Below are positions 34,007-40,794 of a stretch of DNA of 40,794 nucleotides, piece by piece. Origin of the DNA: JARRRD01 sp046706685. Lineage in GTDB: Bacteria > Nitrospirota > Thermodesulfovibrionia > Thermodesulfovibrionales > UBA6898. The notes under the pieces are model-generated. The model did no database searches. It had not been told where the DNA came from and saw only the letters and a list, made by a program, of their open reading frames with translations. Made by a program: the position numbers and the translations under genes. The stretch is taken from contig JBJKPE010000014.1 of NCBI GenBank assembly GCA_046706685.1, positions 1 through 40,794 on the forward strand. The letters are read 5' to 3'. Position 1 is the stretch's first letter; the number at the start of each line of letters is the position of its first letter.

Positions 34007-35278
34007 ATGCATGAACAGTGCAGAGTCGGCGTTATGAAGAAATCGGCGAGCGCGGTACTGGAGGATACAAAAACACCGGACATGGATTACTCTCCGGCAG
34101 TCGGGGGCCTCATCGTGTCCGACAACTGTGTCCATCCCGGTGTGCCGGTACGAAAAGTCGTTGAAAACTTCTTTGAATCCCCCCAACTTGATGCTGTGGC
34201 TGTTGTGGAAGGCAAAGAAGCCGTCGGCCTTGTCACAAGATCCAAGTTGCTCTTTTCGGTATTCAGACGGTACGGCTTCGAGCTTTACGGAAAGAAGCCC
34301 ATAATAGTCATTGCCGATACGGACCCCCTGACTGTTTGTGAGGATGAAAGACTGGATAAGGTAATAGAAAAGGCGCTGAGCAGGAGCGTGCAGGATATTT
34401 ATGATGAAATAATTATCAAGGACGTTGATGATCAATATAAGGGGATACTTTCCGTACGACAGATGTTCATCCAGCAAAGCAACCTTCTTGCCAATAGCGT
34501 AGTGCAGCGGGAGATGGCTCATGAGCGGGCGAAGGAACTTGAAAAGGTCAACCATATAAAGTCCCAGTTTATAGCGAATGTCACACATGAACTGAGATCG
34601 CCTGTAAATGCGATCATAGGTCTCGCCGAGCTAATGAGGATGGCCTGTGAAAAAGGTTACATCGATCAGTTGAGGGACAGGCTCAATCTCATAATGTCCG
34701 GCGCCACCCATTTGAGGGCAATCATCACCAATATACTCGATCTGTCGAAGATCGAGGCGGGAAAGATGGAGATCATTAATGAAGACTTCGACCTGATGAG
34801 GGTGATCAGGGAAGTCGCCGAGACTACCAGGGTTCTTCTCGGCATAAAACCTGTTGAAGTCGTCATTTCAGTGGCTTTTCGGAAACTGACTATCATATCC
34901 GATCCGGTCAAAGTTAAGCAGATCCTGACCAATCTTATGAGCAATGCAGCCAAATTCACCGAGCAGGGAACAATTACGATCGCCGTAGCGGCATCGCAGG
35001 CCGAAGTGACAGTCTGTGTGACAGACACCGGTACAGGCATAAAGAAGGAAGATATGGAGAGGCTTTTTACCGCTTTTGGTCAGGTTGGAGACGTTGCAAC
35101 CAAGCGGCACGAAGGAACCGGCCTGGGGCTGACAATCACAAGAAGCCTCCTGGACATGCTTGGAGGCCTCATCACATTGAGAAGCGAATTCGGCAGGGGA
35201 ACAACCTTTGAGGTCGTACTGCCAGTGAAAAATAATGCTCTGCCTTTAGAGGAGGTACATCATGAACCCCAGCGGTAA
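34007..35278 (+). CDS. CBS-domain histidine kinase
   Basis: A 423-residue soluble kinase. Residues about 28-155 look like a CBS pair (VSDNCVHPGVPVRKVVENFF, AVAVVEGKEAVGLVTRSKLL, then DIYDEIIIKDVDDQYKGIL), a module that usually binds adenine nucleotides. HisKA follows with H194 in IANVTHELRSPVNAI. The HATPase contains NLMSNAAKF, DTGTGIKKEDM and GTGLGLTI. The last 17 bp overlap the receiver-only regulator downstream, its likely partner. A signal such as the cellular AMP/ATP balance is plausible but unproven. ATG 34007 gives the longest product; the ATG at residue 10 is an alternative start. Neither has a strong ribosome site. Confidence 0.88.
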   Translation: MHEQCRVGVMKKSASAVLEDTKTPDMDYSPAVGGLIVSDNCVHPGVPVRKVVENFFESPQLDAVAVVEGKEAVGLVTRSKLLFSVFRRYGFELYGKKPIIVIADTDPLTVCEDERLDKVIEKALSRSVQDIYDEIIIKDVDDQYKGILSVRQMFIQQSNLLANSVVQREMAHERAKELEKVNHIKSQFIANVTHELRSPVNAIIGLAELMRMACEKGYIDQLRDRLNLIMSGATHLRAIITNILDLSKIEAGKMEIINEDFDLMRVIREVAETTRVLLGIKPVEVVISVAFRKLTIISDPVKVKQILTNLMSNAAKFTEQGTITIAVAASQAEVTVCVTDTGTGIKKEDMERLFTAFGQVGDVATKRHEGTGLGLTITRSLLDMLGGLITLRSEFGRGTTFEVVLPVKNNALPLEEVHHEPQR

Positions 35279-35624
35279 AAAGATTCTCGTCATCGACGAC
35301 GACAGGAAACATCTGCTCGCAGTGAAGGAAATACTGGAAATGGAAGGACATGATATATACACTCACTATCAGCCTTTCGGTTCGACCCATCTGGCAAAAA
35401 CACTTGAGCCCGACCTTATTCTTCTTGACATCAACATGCCCGGACTTTCAGGCGACACGCTTTCCAAAGTCCTGCGCTCTCATTCCAAAGCACCCATCGT
35501 CTTTTACTCATCGAACGACGAAGATAGTCTGAGGCAGTTGGTGCGGGTGCATAATGTAAAAGGCTACATATGCAAGGGAGACATTTATGGTCTTAGGGAA
35601 AAAGTGGCCGATTATCTTTCATGA
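35262..35624 (+). CDS. Single-domain response regulator (receiver only)
   Basis: A 120-residue receiver without an output domain: KKILVIDDDRKHLLAVKEIL with the acidic cluster at 12-14, phospho-acceptor D56 in LILLDINMPGLSGD, VFYSSNDED and a lysine in GYICKGD. It overlaps the CBS kinase by 17 bp, with a GAGG ribosome site inside the kinase end, so the pair is translationally coupled. It probably passes phosphate to a histidine phosphotransferase or acts by protein contact, like CheY. The next gene downstream has its own promoter and riboswitch, so this operon likely ends here. Confidence 0.9.
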   Translation: MNPSGKKILVIDDDRKHLLAVKEILEMEGHDIYTHYQPFGSTHLAKTLEPDLILLDINMPGLSGDTLSKVLRSHSKAPIVFYSSNDEDSLRQLVRVHNVKGYICKGDIYGLREKVADYLS

Positions 35625-35701
35625 ATCGGGCAGAACGTGGATAAGGCGGACGGCCTTGGCGGCAAGGAAGGTCTGCCGCCGCTTCCCGAAACAGAAAATA
35701 A

Positions 35702-35730
35702 TTGACTGCTTCCGCCAAGTTTGGTAAATT
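35702..35730 (+). promoter_or_regulatory. Promoter of the fluoride-riboswitch transcript
   Basis: TTGACT (35702-35707), a 17 bp spacer and TAAATT (35725-35730). The expected start, near 35737, coincides with the first base of the aptamer. Confidence 0.65.
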
Positions 35731-35737
35731 TCTATCA

Positions 35738-35792
35738 GGTGATGGAGTTCGCCGCTAACCGCTCCTGTTTCATCGGAGCTGATGACTCCTGC
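35738..35792 (+). promoter_or_regulatory. Fluoride riboswitch (crcB motif)
   Basis: The sequence keeps the whole crcB pattern: GGTGATGG, then TTCGCC, AACCGC and GCTGATGACTCCTGC. Stem P1 is GGAGT (35744-35748) with ACTCC (35785-35789). P2 is GCTCC (35761-35765) with GGAGC (35775-35779). The pseudoknot is GGTG (35738-35741) with CGCC (35750-35753). A terminator that re-uses ACTCC follows, the usual on-switch layout: fluoride binding should hold P1 and let transcription continue into the dynamin-like gene. Confidence 0.93.
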
Positions 35793-35820
35793 TCTCGTAG
35801 TGCGAGGGTGGGAGTTTTTT
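35785..35820 (+). terminator. Riboswitch-controlled intrinsic terminator
   Basis: ACTCC-TG-CTCTCG pairs with CGAGGG-TG-GGAGT around loop TAGTG, followed by a T-run. ACTCC is shared with aptamer stem P1, so terminator and fluoride-bound fold are mutually exclusive. Confidence 0.88.
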
Positions 35821-35846
35821 ATTTTAAATGCCAGGAGCCGGGCGCA

Positions 35847-37640
35847 GTGAAAGCTGAAGACACAGAGCACGTTTCGGCATCCGATTACGAGCGTCTTAAA
35901 AGGCTGGTGATACGGTGCATCGACGAGATGCTTTCCGTGGAAAGCCTCAGGGGCTGTCCGTGTGAGGAACTCCGGGAAAAGATCGAGACGAATACCTTTA
36001 ACCTCGTCGTGGTGGGTCAGTTCAAGCTGGGCAAGACGAGCCTGATCAACGCGCTTCTTGGGGCGGATATTCTGCCGGTGGCTGTGGTCCCTCTCACCTC
36101 GATCGTCACCATCATAGAATACGGCCGGGAACTCAGGATCAATGTAAATTTCAACGACGGCAGGGTCGTCGGGATTAAACCGGAGAGTCTTCCCGGATAT
36201 GTAACGGAAAGGGGAAACCCCAGGAACGAGAAGGACGTTTCAGAGGTAGTTATAACCTATCCTTCATTTTACCTCAGGGGCGGTGTCCAGATCATCGACA
36301 CACCGGGTGTGGGTTCCGTATACGAGCACAATACGGATGTGGCCTATCAATATTTGCCAAAATCGGATGCGGCTCTTTTCCTCCTTTCCGTGGACCAGCC
36401 GCTGAGCAGGGCTGAACTGGACTTCCTCAGAGATGTCCGGGAATATTCGAGCAGGATATTCTTTCTTCTCAACAAGGCGGACTACTTCTGTGAGAACGAT
36501 CTTCAGGAGGCAATGGCGTTTTCAAAAGACGTACTCAGTGAAGTAACAGGGAGCGAAGTCAGAATTTTTCCAGTCTCGGCAAAGCTGGCTCTCGAAGGAA
36601 AGCTCTCCGGCGCCGATGACCTGCTCAAAAAGAGTCTTCTCCCCCGGTTCTCAGAAGTACTTAATGAGTTCCTCATGGAAGAGAAGGGAAAGATACTGAT
36701 CATTTCGGTAACAGACAATCTTTTGCGGTTTATCTCCAGGGCAAGGTTCGAGATAGACCTTGAAATGAAATCTATCGAGGCACCCCTTGAGGAACTCAAG
36801 GGAAAGATAGAGATCTTCGAGGATAAAAAGGAGAAGATCCTGACTGAAAAGCATGACTTCGACCTGCTTCTGGACGGCGAAATAAAGAAGATTATGAAGA
36901 ACGTGCTCGACGAAGACCTGACTGCCTACGGGAAAGAACTGCGATTAAAGGCTGAGACAAGTCTTGAGGAATACCGCCGCGCAAGTGCCGGACTGTCTCT
37001 CAAGGAACTCCGCAGGCATCTCGAAGAACGCGTCGTCTCCGAGGTGAGGCGGGCGGTCGGTGCATGGCGGGGACTGGAAGATGACAAACTGGCAAGGACG
37101 TTCGAAGGCGCCTGCAGACGTTTTATCATTAAGATCGATGAGATCGTGGATTCGCTTCTCAAGTTCTCCTCCGAGCTCTTCGAGGTTCCCTACGACGCGG
37201 TCAAGGCGGAGGCGATCTGGTCGACCAAGTCAAGGTTCTACTACAGGTTTACGGAACAGCCGGTAGGGCTCGAAATAATCGCATCTTCACTCACACTGTC
37301 ACTTCCAAAGTTTATCGGCGAAAAGATCATTATCAGGAAGATGAAGGAATATCTCTATCGCGTGATAACTATGCAGTTGTGCCGAATTGGTTCCGACTTC
37401 GAAGAAAGACTGGACAGGAGCAAACTTGATTTCAGATGGGAGATGCTGCGCAGGATCGAGGCGACGATAGACGGGATATCAGGGGCGATAGAAAAAGGTA
37501 TGTCTCAACGGGCCAGCAGCGATAAGGAGGCGACTGAAAAGAAAAAAAAGGTCGCGAATATCATAGCCAGGCTCGCCGAAATAAGGGAAACCCTGATGGA
37601 CATCAGGAAAGATATCGTTTTGACAGATGATAATCGGTAG
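35847..37640 (+). CDS. Dynamin-like GTPase
   Basis: A 597-residue dynamin-family GTPase. The G domain has G1 GQFKLGKTS (57-65, K63), G2 threonine in VPLTSIV, G3 DTPGVGS and G4 NKAD. The remaining ~350 residues are long amphipathic helices and coiled coil (for example SIEAPLEELKGKIEIFEDKK and KKKVANIIARLAEIRETLMD), with a hydrophobic stretch EIIASSLTLSLPKFIG that could touch membrane. Relatives remodel or protect membranes. The GTG at 35847 is chosen because AGGAG lies nine nt before it; the frame is open back to 35721, but that part is the riboswitch and terminator. Its leader makes it fluoride-inducible by prediction. No crcB or eriC gene lies beside it. Confidence 0.88.
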   Translation: MKAEDTEHVSASDYERLKRLVIRCIDEMLSVESLRGCPCEELREKIETNTFNLVVVGQFKLGKTSLINALLGADILPVAVVPLTSIVTIIEYGRELRINVNFNDGRVVGIKPESLPGYVTERGNPRNEKDVSEVVITYPSFYLRGGVQIIDTPGVGSVYEHNTDVAYQYLPKSDAALFLLSVDQPLSRAELDFLRDVREYSSRIFFLLNKADYFCENDLQEAMAFSKDVLSEVTGSEVRIFPVSAKLALEGKLSGADDLLKKSLLPRFSEVLNEFLMEEKGKILIISVTDNLLRFISRARFEIDLEMKSIEAPLEELKGKIEIFEDKKEKILTEKHDFDLLLDGEIKKIMKNVLDEDLTAYGKELRLKAETSLEEYRRASAGLSLKELRRHLEERVVSEVRRAVGAWRGLEDDKLARTFEGACRRFIIKIDEIVDSLLKFSSELFEVPYDAVKAEAIWSTKSRFYYRFTEQPVGLEIIASSLTLSLPKFIGEKIIIRKMKEYLYRVITMQLCRIGSDFEERLDRSKLDFRWEMLRRIEATIDGISGAIEKGMSQRASSDKEATEKKKKVANIIARLAEIRETLMDIRKDIVLTDDNR

Positions 37641-37720
37641 TCTGGGGAAAAGTTCCCCGGGCCTGCGGAGAAATACCATTGCCGGACCCGTCGGCTTTAT
37701 TGCCCGGCCACCGCGGGATA
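37641..37720. other. Short gap between dynamin-like gene and trmO remnant
   Basis: A GGGGAA-AAG-TTCCCC hairpin at 37644-37658 lies directly after the dynamin-like stop codon. It lacks a T-run, so it is a weak terminator candidate at best. Confidence 0.35.
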
Positions 37721-37870
37721 TCAGCCGGCAAAACCGGGACACCCGTTCTTCCTGCCTTTTTCTACGAGCGGCTTTATATCCAGAACAGGTGTGTCGTCCA
37801 TCATGTCGATACACCCCACATGAATGATATTGCCCGCGATTCCCGCAACTTCCAGTACCGAGATGAAACT
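37721..37870 (-). pseudogene. trmO: 3' remnant of trmO
   Basis: About 49 codons in one minus-strand frame read SFISVLEVAGIAGNIIHVGC, then IDMMDDTPVLDIKPLVEKG and a terminal GCPGFAG. This is the end of the TrmO / TsaA-family tRNA-A37 methyltransferase core, whose hallmark is DGTPVLDIKPY. A stop codon lies immediately upstream in frame and no start is available, so roughly the first 80-100 codons are gone. The break is about 95 bp from the edge of the IS21-type element, which may have been involved in the loss. No intact copy is in the window. Confidence 0.65.
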
Positions 37871-37917
37871 TTATAAAATCTGTTGAATAAGGTAAATTAC
37901 TCCTTAAGGGGAAAGAA

Positions 37918-37966
37918 ATGAAGTCAACGATTACAGAAGACCGATTATGTAGGGGATATTTTGAAC
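37918..37966 (+). pseudogene. 5' end of a gene cut by the IS element
   Basis: An ATG behind AAGGGGAAAGAA opens a frame reading MKSTITEDRLCRGYFE up to the IS boundary; inside the element it stops within two codons. Joining the other IS flank (40776-40794) keeps the frame open as PSSYRL. The family cannot be recognised from so little sequence. Confidence 0.4.
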
Positions 37967-37983
37967 TGCCCTAAAAAGGATAA
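37967..37983 (+). repeat. IS terminal inverted repeat, istB side
   Basis: TGCCCTAAAAAGGATAA; pairs as an inverted repeat with 40759-40775. Confidence 0.75.
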
Positions 37984-38082
37984 TATTGGGACAGTGGTAT
38001 CCTGAGAGCAGGCGCAGCTCTCCAAGCACTCCCCTGACTGCGGGCGAGCGGAAGGATGAGACTTTTGTAGTATTATCTGAAT

Positions 38083-38781
38083 CTATTTGAGTTTCTGTTT
38101 TCTGGATAATCGATAAGACCTCCCTTCGAAAGTAAGGAATCTGCCGTTAAAGCTGAGCCGATCGAGGATGGCCGATGCAGCGGCGCCGGTAAAGATAGAA
38201 CCCCAGTCCTTCGGCGACAGATTCGTGGATACAAGAGTAGGGAGCATTTCCGATCTCTTGGATATAACCTGGAAGAGGATATCGGTATCCTCCTTTTTAT
38301 GATAGGTGTAGCCCAGTTCATCGATGCACAGCACTTTAATCCTGGAGTAGTAATCGATTTTGGCTGTAGGATTCAACGACTTCTGGATCTTCGACGTAAG
38401 GTCAAAGGCAGTAATGAAGGCGGTTGTGTATCCCTGCACAATAGCCTCATAGCAGAGGGCAGAGCCGATATGTGTTTTCCCCAGACCGGTATCACCGATC
38501 AGGACGAGATTAGCGGCGCTGTCGATCCATGGGGAGTTCACGAAGGTCATAACATCCTCTTTACTGATTTTTGGATTGAAGTGCCAATCGAACTGACTCA
38601 ACGTTTTGACCTGTTTTATCCCGGAGGCTCTCAGGAGCCTTTTGATCTTATGTTGCTTTCGATACTCCATTTCCGTAACAAGAAACTCTTCGATGATCCC
38701 GAAGCGGTCGGAGGCAATCTCCTTTACCGGTGTTCTGCAGCCGAGTTCTATAAGCAGGGCTTCAAGATTCTGTTTCGTCAT
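38083..38781 (-). CDS. istB: IstB-like transposition ATPase
   Basis: A 232-residue AAA+ ATPase of the IstB/DnaC type. Walker A is GDTGLGKTHIG, Walker B is VLCIDELGY, and a sensor motif follows in LPTLVSTNLSPKDWGSIF. IstB assembles on DNA, remodels the target and hands it to the IstA transposase. The N-terminal helical part (about 1-75) matches the region that multimerises. Length is near the family norm of about 250. The start overlaps the end of istA by 20 bp, typical of IS21 operons and suggestive of translational coupling. All motifs are intact. Confidence 0.95.
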   Translation of the reverse strand: MTKQNLEALLIELGCRTPVKEIASDRFGIIEEFLVTEMEYRKQHKIKRLLRASGIKQVKTLSQFDWHFNPKISKEDVMTFVNSPWIDSAANLVLIGDTGLGKTHIGSALCYEAIVQGYTTAFITAFDLTSKIQKSLNPTAKIDYYSRIKVLCIDELGYTYHKKEDTDILFQVISKRSEMLPTLVSTNLSPKDWGSIFTGAAASAILDRLSFNGRFLTFEGRSYRLSRKQKLK

Positions 38782-40192
38782 CGTAAGCCTCCAGTCCTCT
38801 TGGTTTATACGTAATGTTCAGAAGGCCACCATTCTGAGGAGAAACAGCTTCAACAGCCTCAGACGGCCCGGCCTCCAGATAGGAGAGGAAAGTCTTGAGT
38901 CTCGGACTTTTTCTTTTAAGACATTCCGAGGCAACACTTATAAGCAGGCCGCGGCTGTGCTCTTTCATAAGCCTGAAAAACTCATGCGCTGTTTTATACG
39001 GATCCTCACCACAGGCCTGATTCCTCAAAAGAAAGTCGGACAGGGCTGGGTGCATATTTTTTATGACCTCATGGATACGCTGCATCTTGGCCTTCTGAGA
39101 CATTCGGCAATAACTGCGGTGTAGGGGGTTAAGGAACTGTTTGTACCGCAGAAACGACCTTGGATGGGACGCCACCTGTTTATCTGCATCGTATATTCTG
39201 ACCATATCCGGGGTTGCATGTATGGAGAGTGACTTCTCGACAAGGTAATCCGGCACGGAATAGGAGTTCGTATCGAAGATCATCATGCCGGTCTTGGTCG
39301 TTTTCACCGGGGGATGGACAACAACGTTGCTCCAGGGCATCTCCGGCAGAGGTTTCAGCTTTTCTCCCTGAAGCAGATCAAGAGGTCGGTGTTCCGTGGC
39401 CCTGTGAACAGTCTGGTTCTTATGATCTACCCACTCGTGCAGTCCCCGGTTGAGGGCCTCAAACGATGAGTAGTTCTGCATCTTGTTAAAAAACATCTCT
39501 TTCATCGTGCGAATCACTCTTTCTACCCGGCCCTTCTCATTACCTGCGCCGGGATTGCACAGGCGTATCTCAATGCCATAGTGACGGCTAAACTCCAGAA
39601 AGCGGGGATTGAACTCAATCTCCGGCCTGCGTCTTAATACGACGGTGCGGAGGTTGTCGAACCGCAGAGAGCGGGTGGTGCCGTTCATTGAGGAGAACGC
39701 CATCAGATGTCCCTCTATAAAGAACTCAAACGAGGCACGGGGGAATACATGGGAAAATAGATACCGGGAGTGGCTCAGGATGAGCACGAAGCAGGAGAGT
39801 TTCCCCAAAGAAGGGTGATTGATAAAACACCAGTCAACCTGGGACTCTTCCCCAGGCAGAAAGGTAAGGGCATGATATACCCTCCCCTTCTTCTTCCTGA
39901 AAGATCTCGTATACTTCACCACGAGAGTGTAACTGACATCCAGGCCCCTATCTTTGAGCATGCCACATATCTGCTTGGCCTTCAGTGCCGGATAGTCGGC
40001 AAACCAGCTGCCGATCAAAGAACGATATCCGTCGAGCATGCAGGGCTTGACCGCCTTATTGCCGGGGAGAACCCCGTTATATAGCTTTGAAGCCCTCTTT
40101 CTTGGGACCCCTGTCTTATCCTCAATCTGATAAAAACTTAGCTGCATCACATCACGCAGATACAATATCCGCTGCCGTAGGTCTTCAGTCAT
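38762..40192 (-). CDS. istA: IstA-like DDE transposase
   Basis: A 476-residue IS21 transposase. An N-terminal helix-turn-helix region (LRDVMQLSFYQIEDKTGVPR) leads to the RNase-H-fold core. The first aspartate is in ESQVDWCFIN, the second in LRFDNLRTVV and the glutamate in GNEKGRVERVIRTMK. A Mu-type beta-barrel (SYSVPDYLVEKSLSIHATPD) and a C-terminal IstB-contact region follow. It cuts the IS ends and joins them to target DNA. The start at ATG 40192 is preferred because GGGAGGAACAGGCA precedes it; the frame is open further upstream to 40300, but that stretch overlaps the repeats and the accessory ORF. It appears intact, so the element may still move. Confidence 0.94.
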   Translation of the reverse strand: MTEDLRQRILYLRDVMQLSFYQIEDKTGVPRKRASKLYNGVLPGNKAVKPCMLDGYRSLIGSWFADYPALKAKQICGMLKDRGLDVSYTLVVKYTRSFRKKKGRVYHALTFLPGEESQVDWCFINHPSLGKLSCFVLILSHSRYLFSHVFPRASFEFFIEGHLMAFSSMNGTTRSLRFDNLRTVVLRRRPEIEFNPRFLEFSRHYGIEIRLCNPGAGNEKGRVERVIRTMKEMFFNKMQNYSSFEALNRGLHEWVDHKNQTVHRATEHRPLDLLQGEKLKPLPEMPWSNVVVHPPVKTTKTGMMIFDTNSYSVPDYLVEKSLSIHATPDMVRIYDADKQVASHPRSFLRYKQFLNPLHRSYCRMSQKAKMQRIHEVIKNMHPALSDFLLRNQACGEDPYKTAHEFFRLMKEHSRGLLISVASECLKRKSPRLKTFLSYLEAGPSEAVEAVSPQNGGLLNITYKPRGLEAYDDETES

Positions 40193-40215
40193 TGCCTGTT
40201 CCTCCCATAGTGGCT

Positions 40216-40656
40216 CTATGGTAAAGGGACTTCTGATGTCCTGCAATCTAATCTTGTATCTCGCATCCCCCCTCCAGCTACGAAAAACCCGCACCCACAC
40301 TGCCTCTCCAGCCGGATCTCGTCTTGTATCTCACCTTTGAACCATTCCGCCGGTACCACCAAACGTAGCGTCCTTATTGGCTTTGAAGGGGGCATCGAAT
40401 CTTGTATCTCACGTCTTTTTGCCCGCCATCGGCGCTGATAGTCCGGATTCTCATTCCGCCACTGCTTTACGCTGTCGTACCTGCCCGCAAAATAACCAGG
40501 GTTGGACTCCAGCCACCGCTGCTGACTGTCCTTCTTTCGCTTGGCTTGGCAAGCTTTGTTCTTACATGCCTTTTGCTTTGTCCCGGTCCGATGGTCTGGT
40601 TTGAAATATTGGCCGCAGTAAACGCAATTCCTTTGCTGCTGGTTGGTATCGTTCAT
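40216..40656 (-). CDS. IS21-associated zinc-finger protein
   Basis: A 146-residue basic protein ahead of istA inside the IS. The N-terminus has a likely zinc site, CVYCGQYF then KACKNKAC, followed by a strongly basic helix (QAKRKKDSQQRWLESNPGYF) and a second basic region (YQRRWRAKRREIQD). The latter part contains EIQD twice, because the 11-bp IS repeats are translated there. It ends with a CGCGFF stretch. I have seen similar ORFs before istA in IS21 elements of Desulfobacterota and Nitrospirota, but no function is assigned. DNA binding at the IS end is an inference. Start is ATG 40656 with only a weak ribosome site; the stop is 23 bp before istA. Confidence 0.7.
   Translation of the reverse strand: MNDTNQQQRNCVYCGQYFKPDHRTGTKQKACKNKACQAKRKKDSQQRWLESNPGYFAGRYDSVKQWRNENPDYQRRWRAKRREIQDSMPPSKPIRTLRLVVPAEWFKGEIQDEIRLERQCGCGFFVAGGGMRDTRLDCRTSEVPLP
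40252..40410 (-). repeat. Three 11-bp direct repeats near the istA end of the IS
   Basis: GAGATACAAGA on the minus strand occurs at 40262-40252, 40332-40322 and 40410-40400, spaced 70 and 78 bp. The flanks are partly shared (consensus CTTGTATCTCRC on the plus strand). Their place inside one end of the element suggests transposase-binding multiple terminal repeats. They lie within the accessory ORF and its boundary with istA. Confidence 0.65.
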
Positions 40657-40758
40657 CCACTATCTTATGGAAACTCCGGACCGCCATGAAGAAGAGAGAG
40701 GTCAGATCATACTACCGTGGTACTCAGGGGAACAACAACTCAGATGGGAACAGGCAGG

Positions 40759-40775
40759 TTATCCTTCTTGGGGCA
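40759..40775 (-). repeat. IS terminal inverted repeat, istA side
   Basis: The minus strand reads TGCCCCAAGAAGGATAA, matching the other end at 15 of 17 positions. Nineteen bp of flanking DNA follow to the window end. Confidence 0.75.
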
Positions 40776-40794
40776 CTTCCAGTTATCGCCTACA

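Larger units (their letters stand above)
37967..40775 (-). mobile_element. IS21-family insertion sequence with accessory ORF
   Basis: The element is 2809 bp, bounded by matching ends. 37967-37983 reads TGCCCTAAAAAGGATAA, and the reverse complement of 40759-40775 reads TGCCCCAAGAAGGATAA, giving 15 of 17 identical bases and the TG...CA terminus usual for IS21. It contains istA and istB overlapping by 20 bp, plus a zinc-finger ORF ahead of istA. Three 11-bp repeats near the istA-proximal end resemble the multiple terminal repeats of this family. No target duplication is visible (flanks TTGAAC and CTTCCA), so the ends may have been reshuffled after insertion. Confidence 0.85.

Noticed and set aside
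35721..35846. N-terminal extension of the dynamin-like protein from a TTG at 35721
   Set aside because: This stretch is the fluoride aptamer and terminator. The GTG at 35847 has its own ribosome site.
38083..40300. Type of phage or plasmid module for the ATPase plus integrase-like pair
   Set aside because: The DnaC-like ATPase and DDE protein overlap by 20 bp and lie between matching TG...CA repeats, which identifies them as istB and istA.
40252..40410. CRISPR-like array from the three 11-bp repeats
   Set aside because: The repeats are too short, number only three, and lie in coding sequence at an IS end. They fit transposase-binding repeats better. No cas genes are present.
37961..40781. 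Target-site duplication of the IS21-type element
   Set aside because: The flanks TTGAAC and CTTCCA do not match, so no duplication is reported despite clear terminal repeats.

Overview
This 40.8 kb window is chromosomal DNA of moderate GC content from an uncultured-type bacterium. The gene set (two-CW domain proteins, a c-type haem sensor kinase, many two-component proteins, a response regulator with a Cys-rich C-terminus, an AddAB-type recombination pair and an IS21-type element with an extra zinc-finger ORF) suggests Nitrospirota or a neighbouring Desulfobacterota-like lineage. That placement is inference; no ribosomal marker is present.

Layout. Bases 1-6152 are a surface-polysaccharide region. 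On the minus strand lie a family 4 glycosyltransferase, an O-antigen ligase-like membrane protein and a family 2 glycosyltransferase cut by the window edge. Divergent from them are UDP-glucose 6-dehydrogenase, a tRNA-Val(CAC) whose first bases contain the ugd stop codon, and a GT87-like membrane glycosyltransferase. Bases 6706-15000 carry signalling genes: a PAS-GGDEF-EAL protein, a TPR protein with a degenerate trypsin-like domain, a DsrE-like protein with a near-ideal sigma-70 promoter, and a sigma-54 response regulator/histidine kinase operon. Bases 15319-21218 are an AddA/AddB-type helicase-nuclease operon. It converges on a stand-alone protein matching only the C-terminal half of IF-2.

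Bases 22235-30970 hold a small two-CW protein, tRNA-Thr(CGT), a large secreted protein with three C-terminal beta-sandwich repeats behind a GEMM-like riboswitch, a YceI protein, a response regulator, a radical-SAM deletion remnant, a GroES with a lysine-rich tail, an MscS channel and a ChaN-like protein. Bases 31031-35624 hold a cation efflux protein, a sensor kinase with two haem-binding sites and a C-terminal two-CW domain, and a CBS-domain histidine kinase with its receiver.

The most interesting locus is 35702-37640. A complete promoter, a clear fluoride (crcB-motif) riboswitch and an overlapping intrinsic terminator stand directly in front of a dynamin-like GTPase, with no known fluoride exporter gene between them. 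The last 2.8 kb is an IS21-family element (37967-40775) with recognisable terminal inverted repeats, istA, istB and an accessory zinc-finger ORF. It appears to interrupt a small plus-strand gene beside a truncated trmO remnant.
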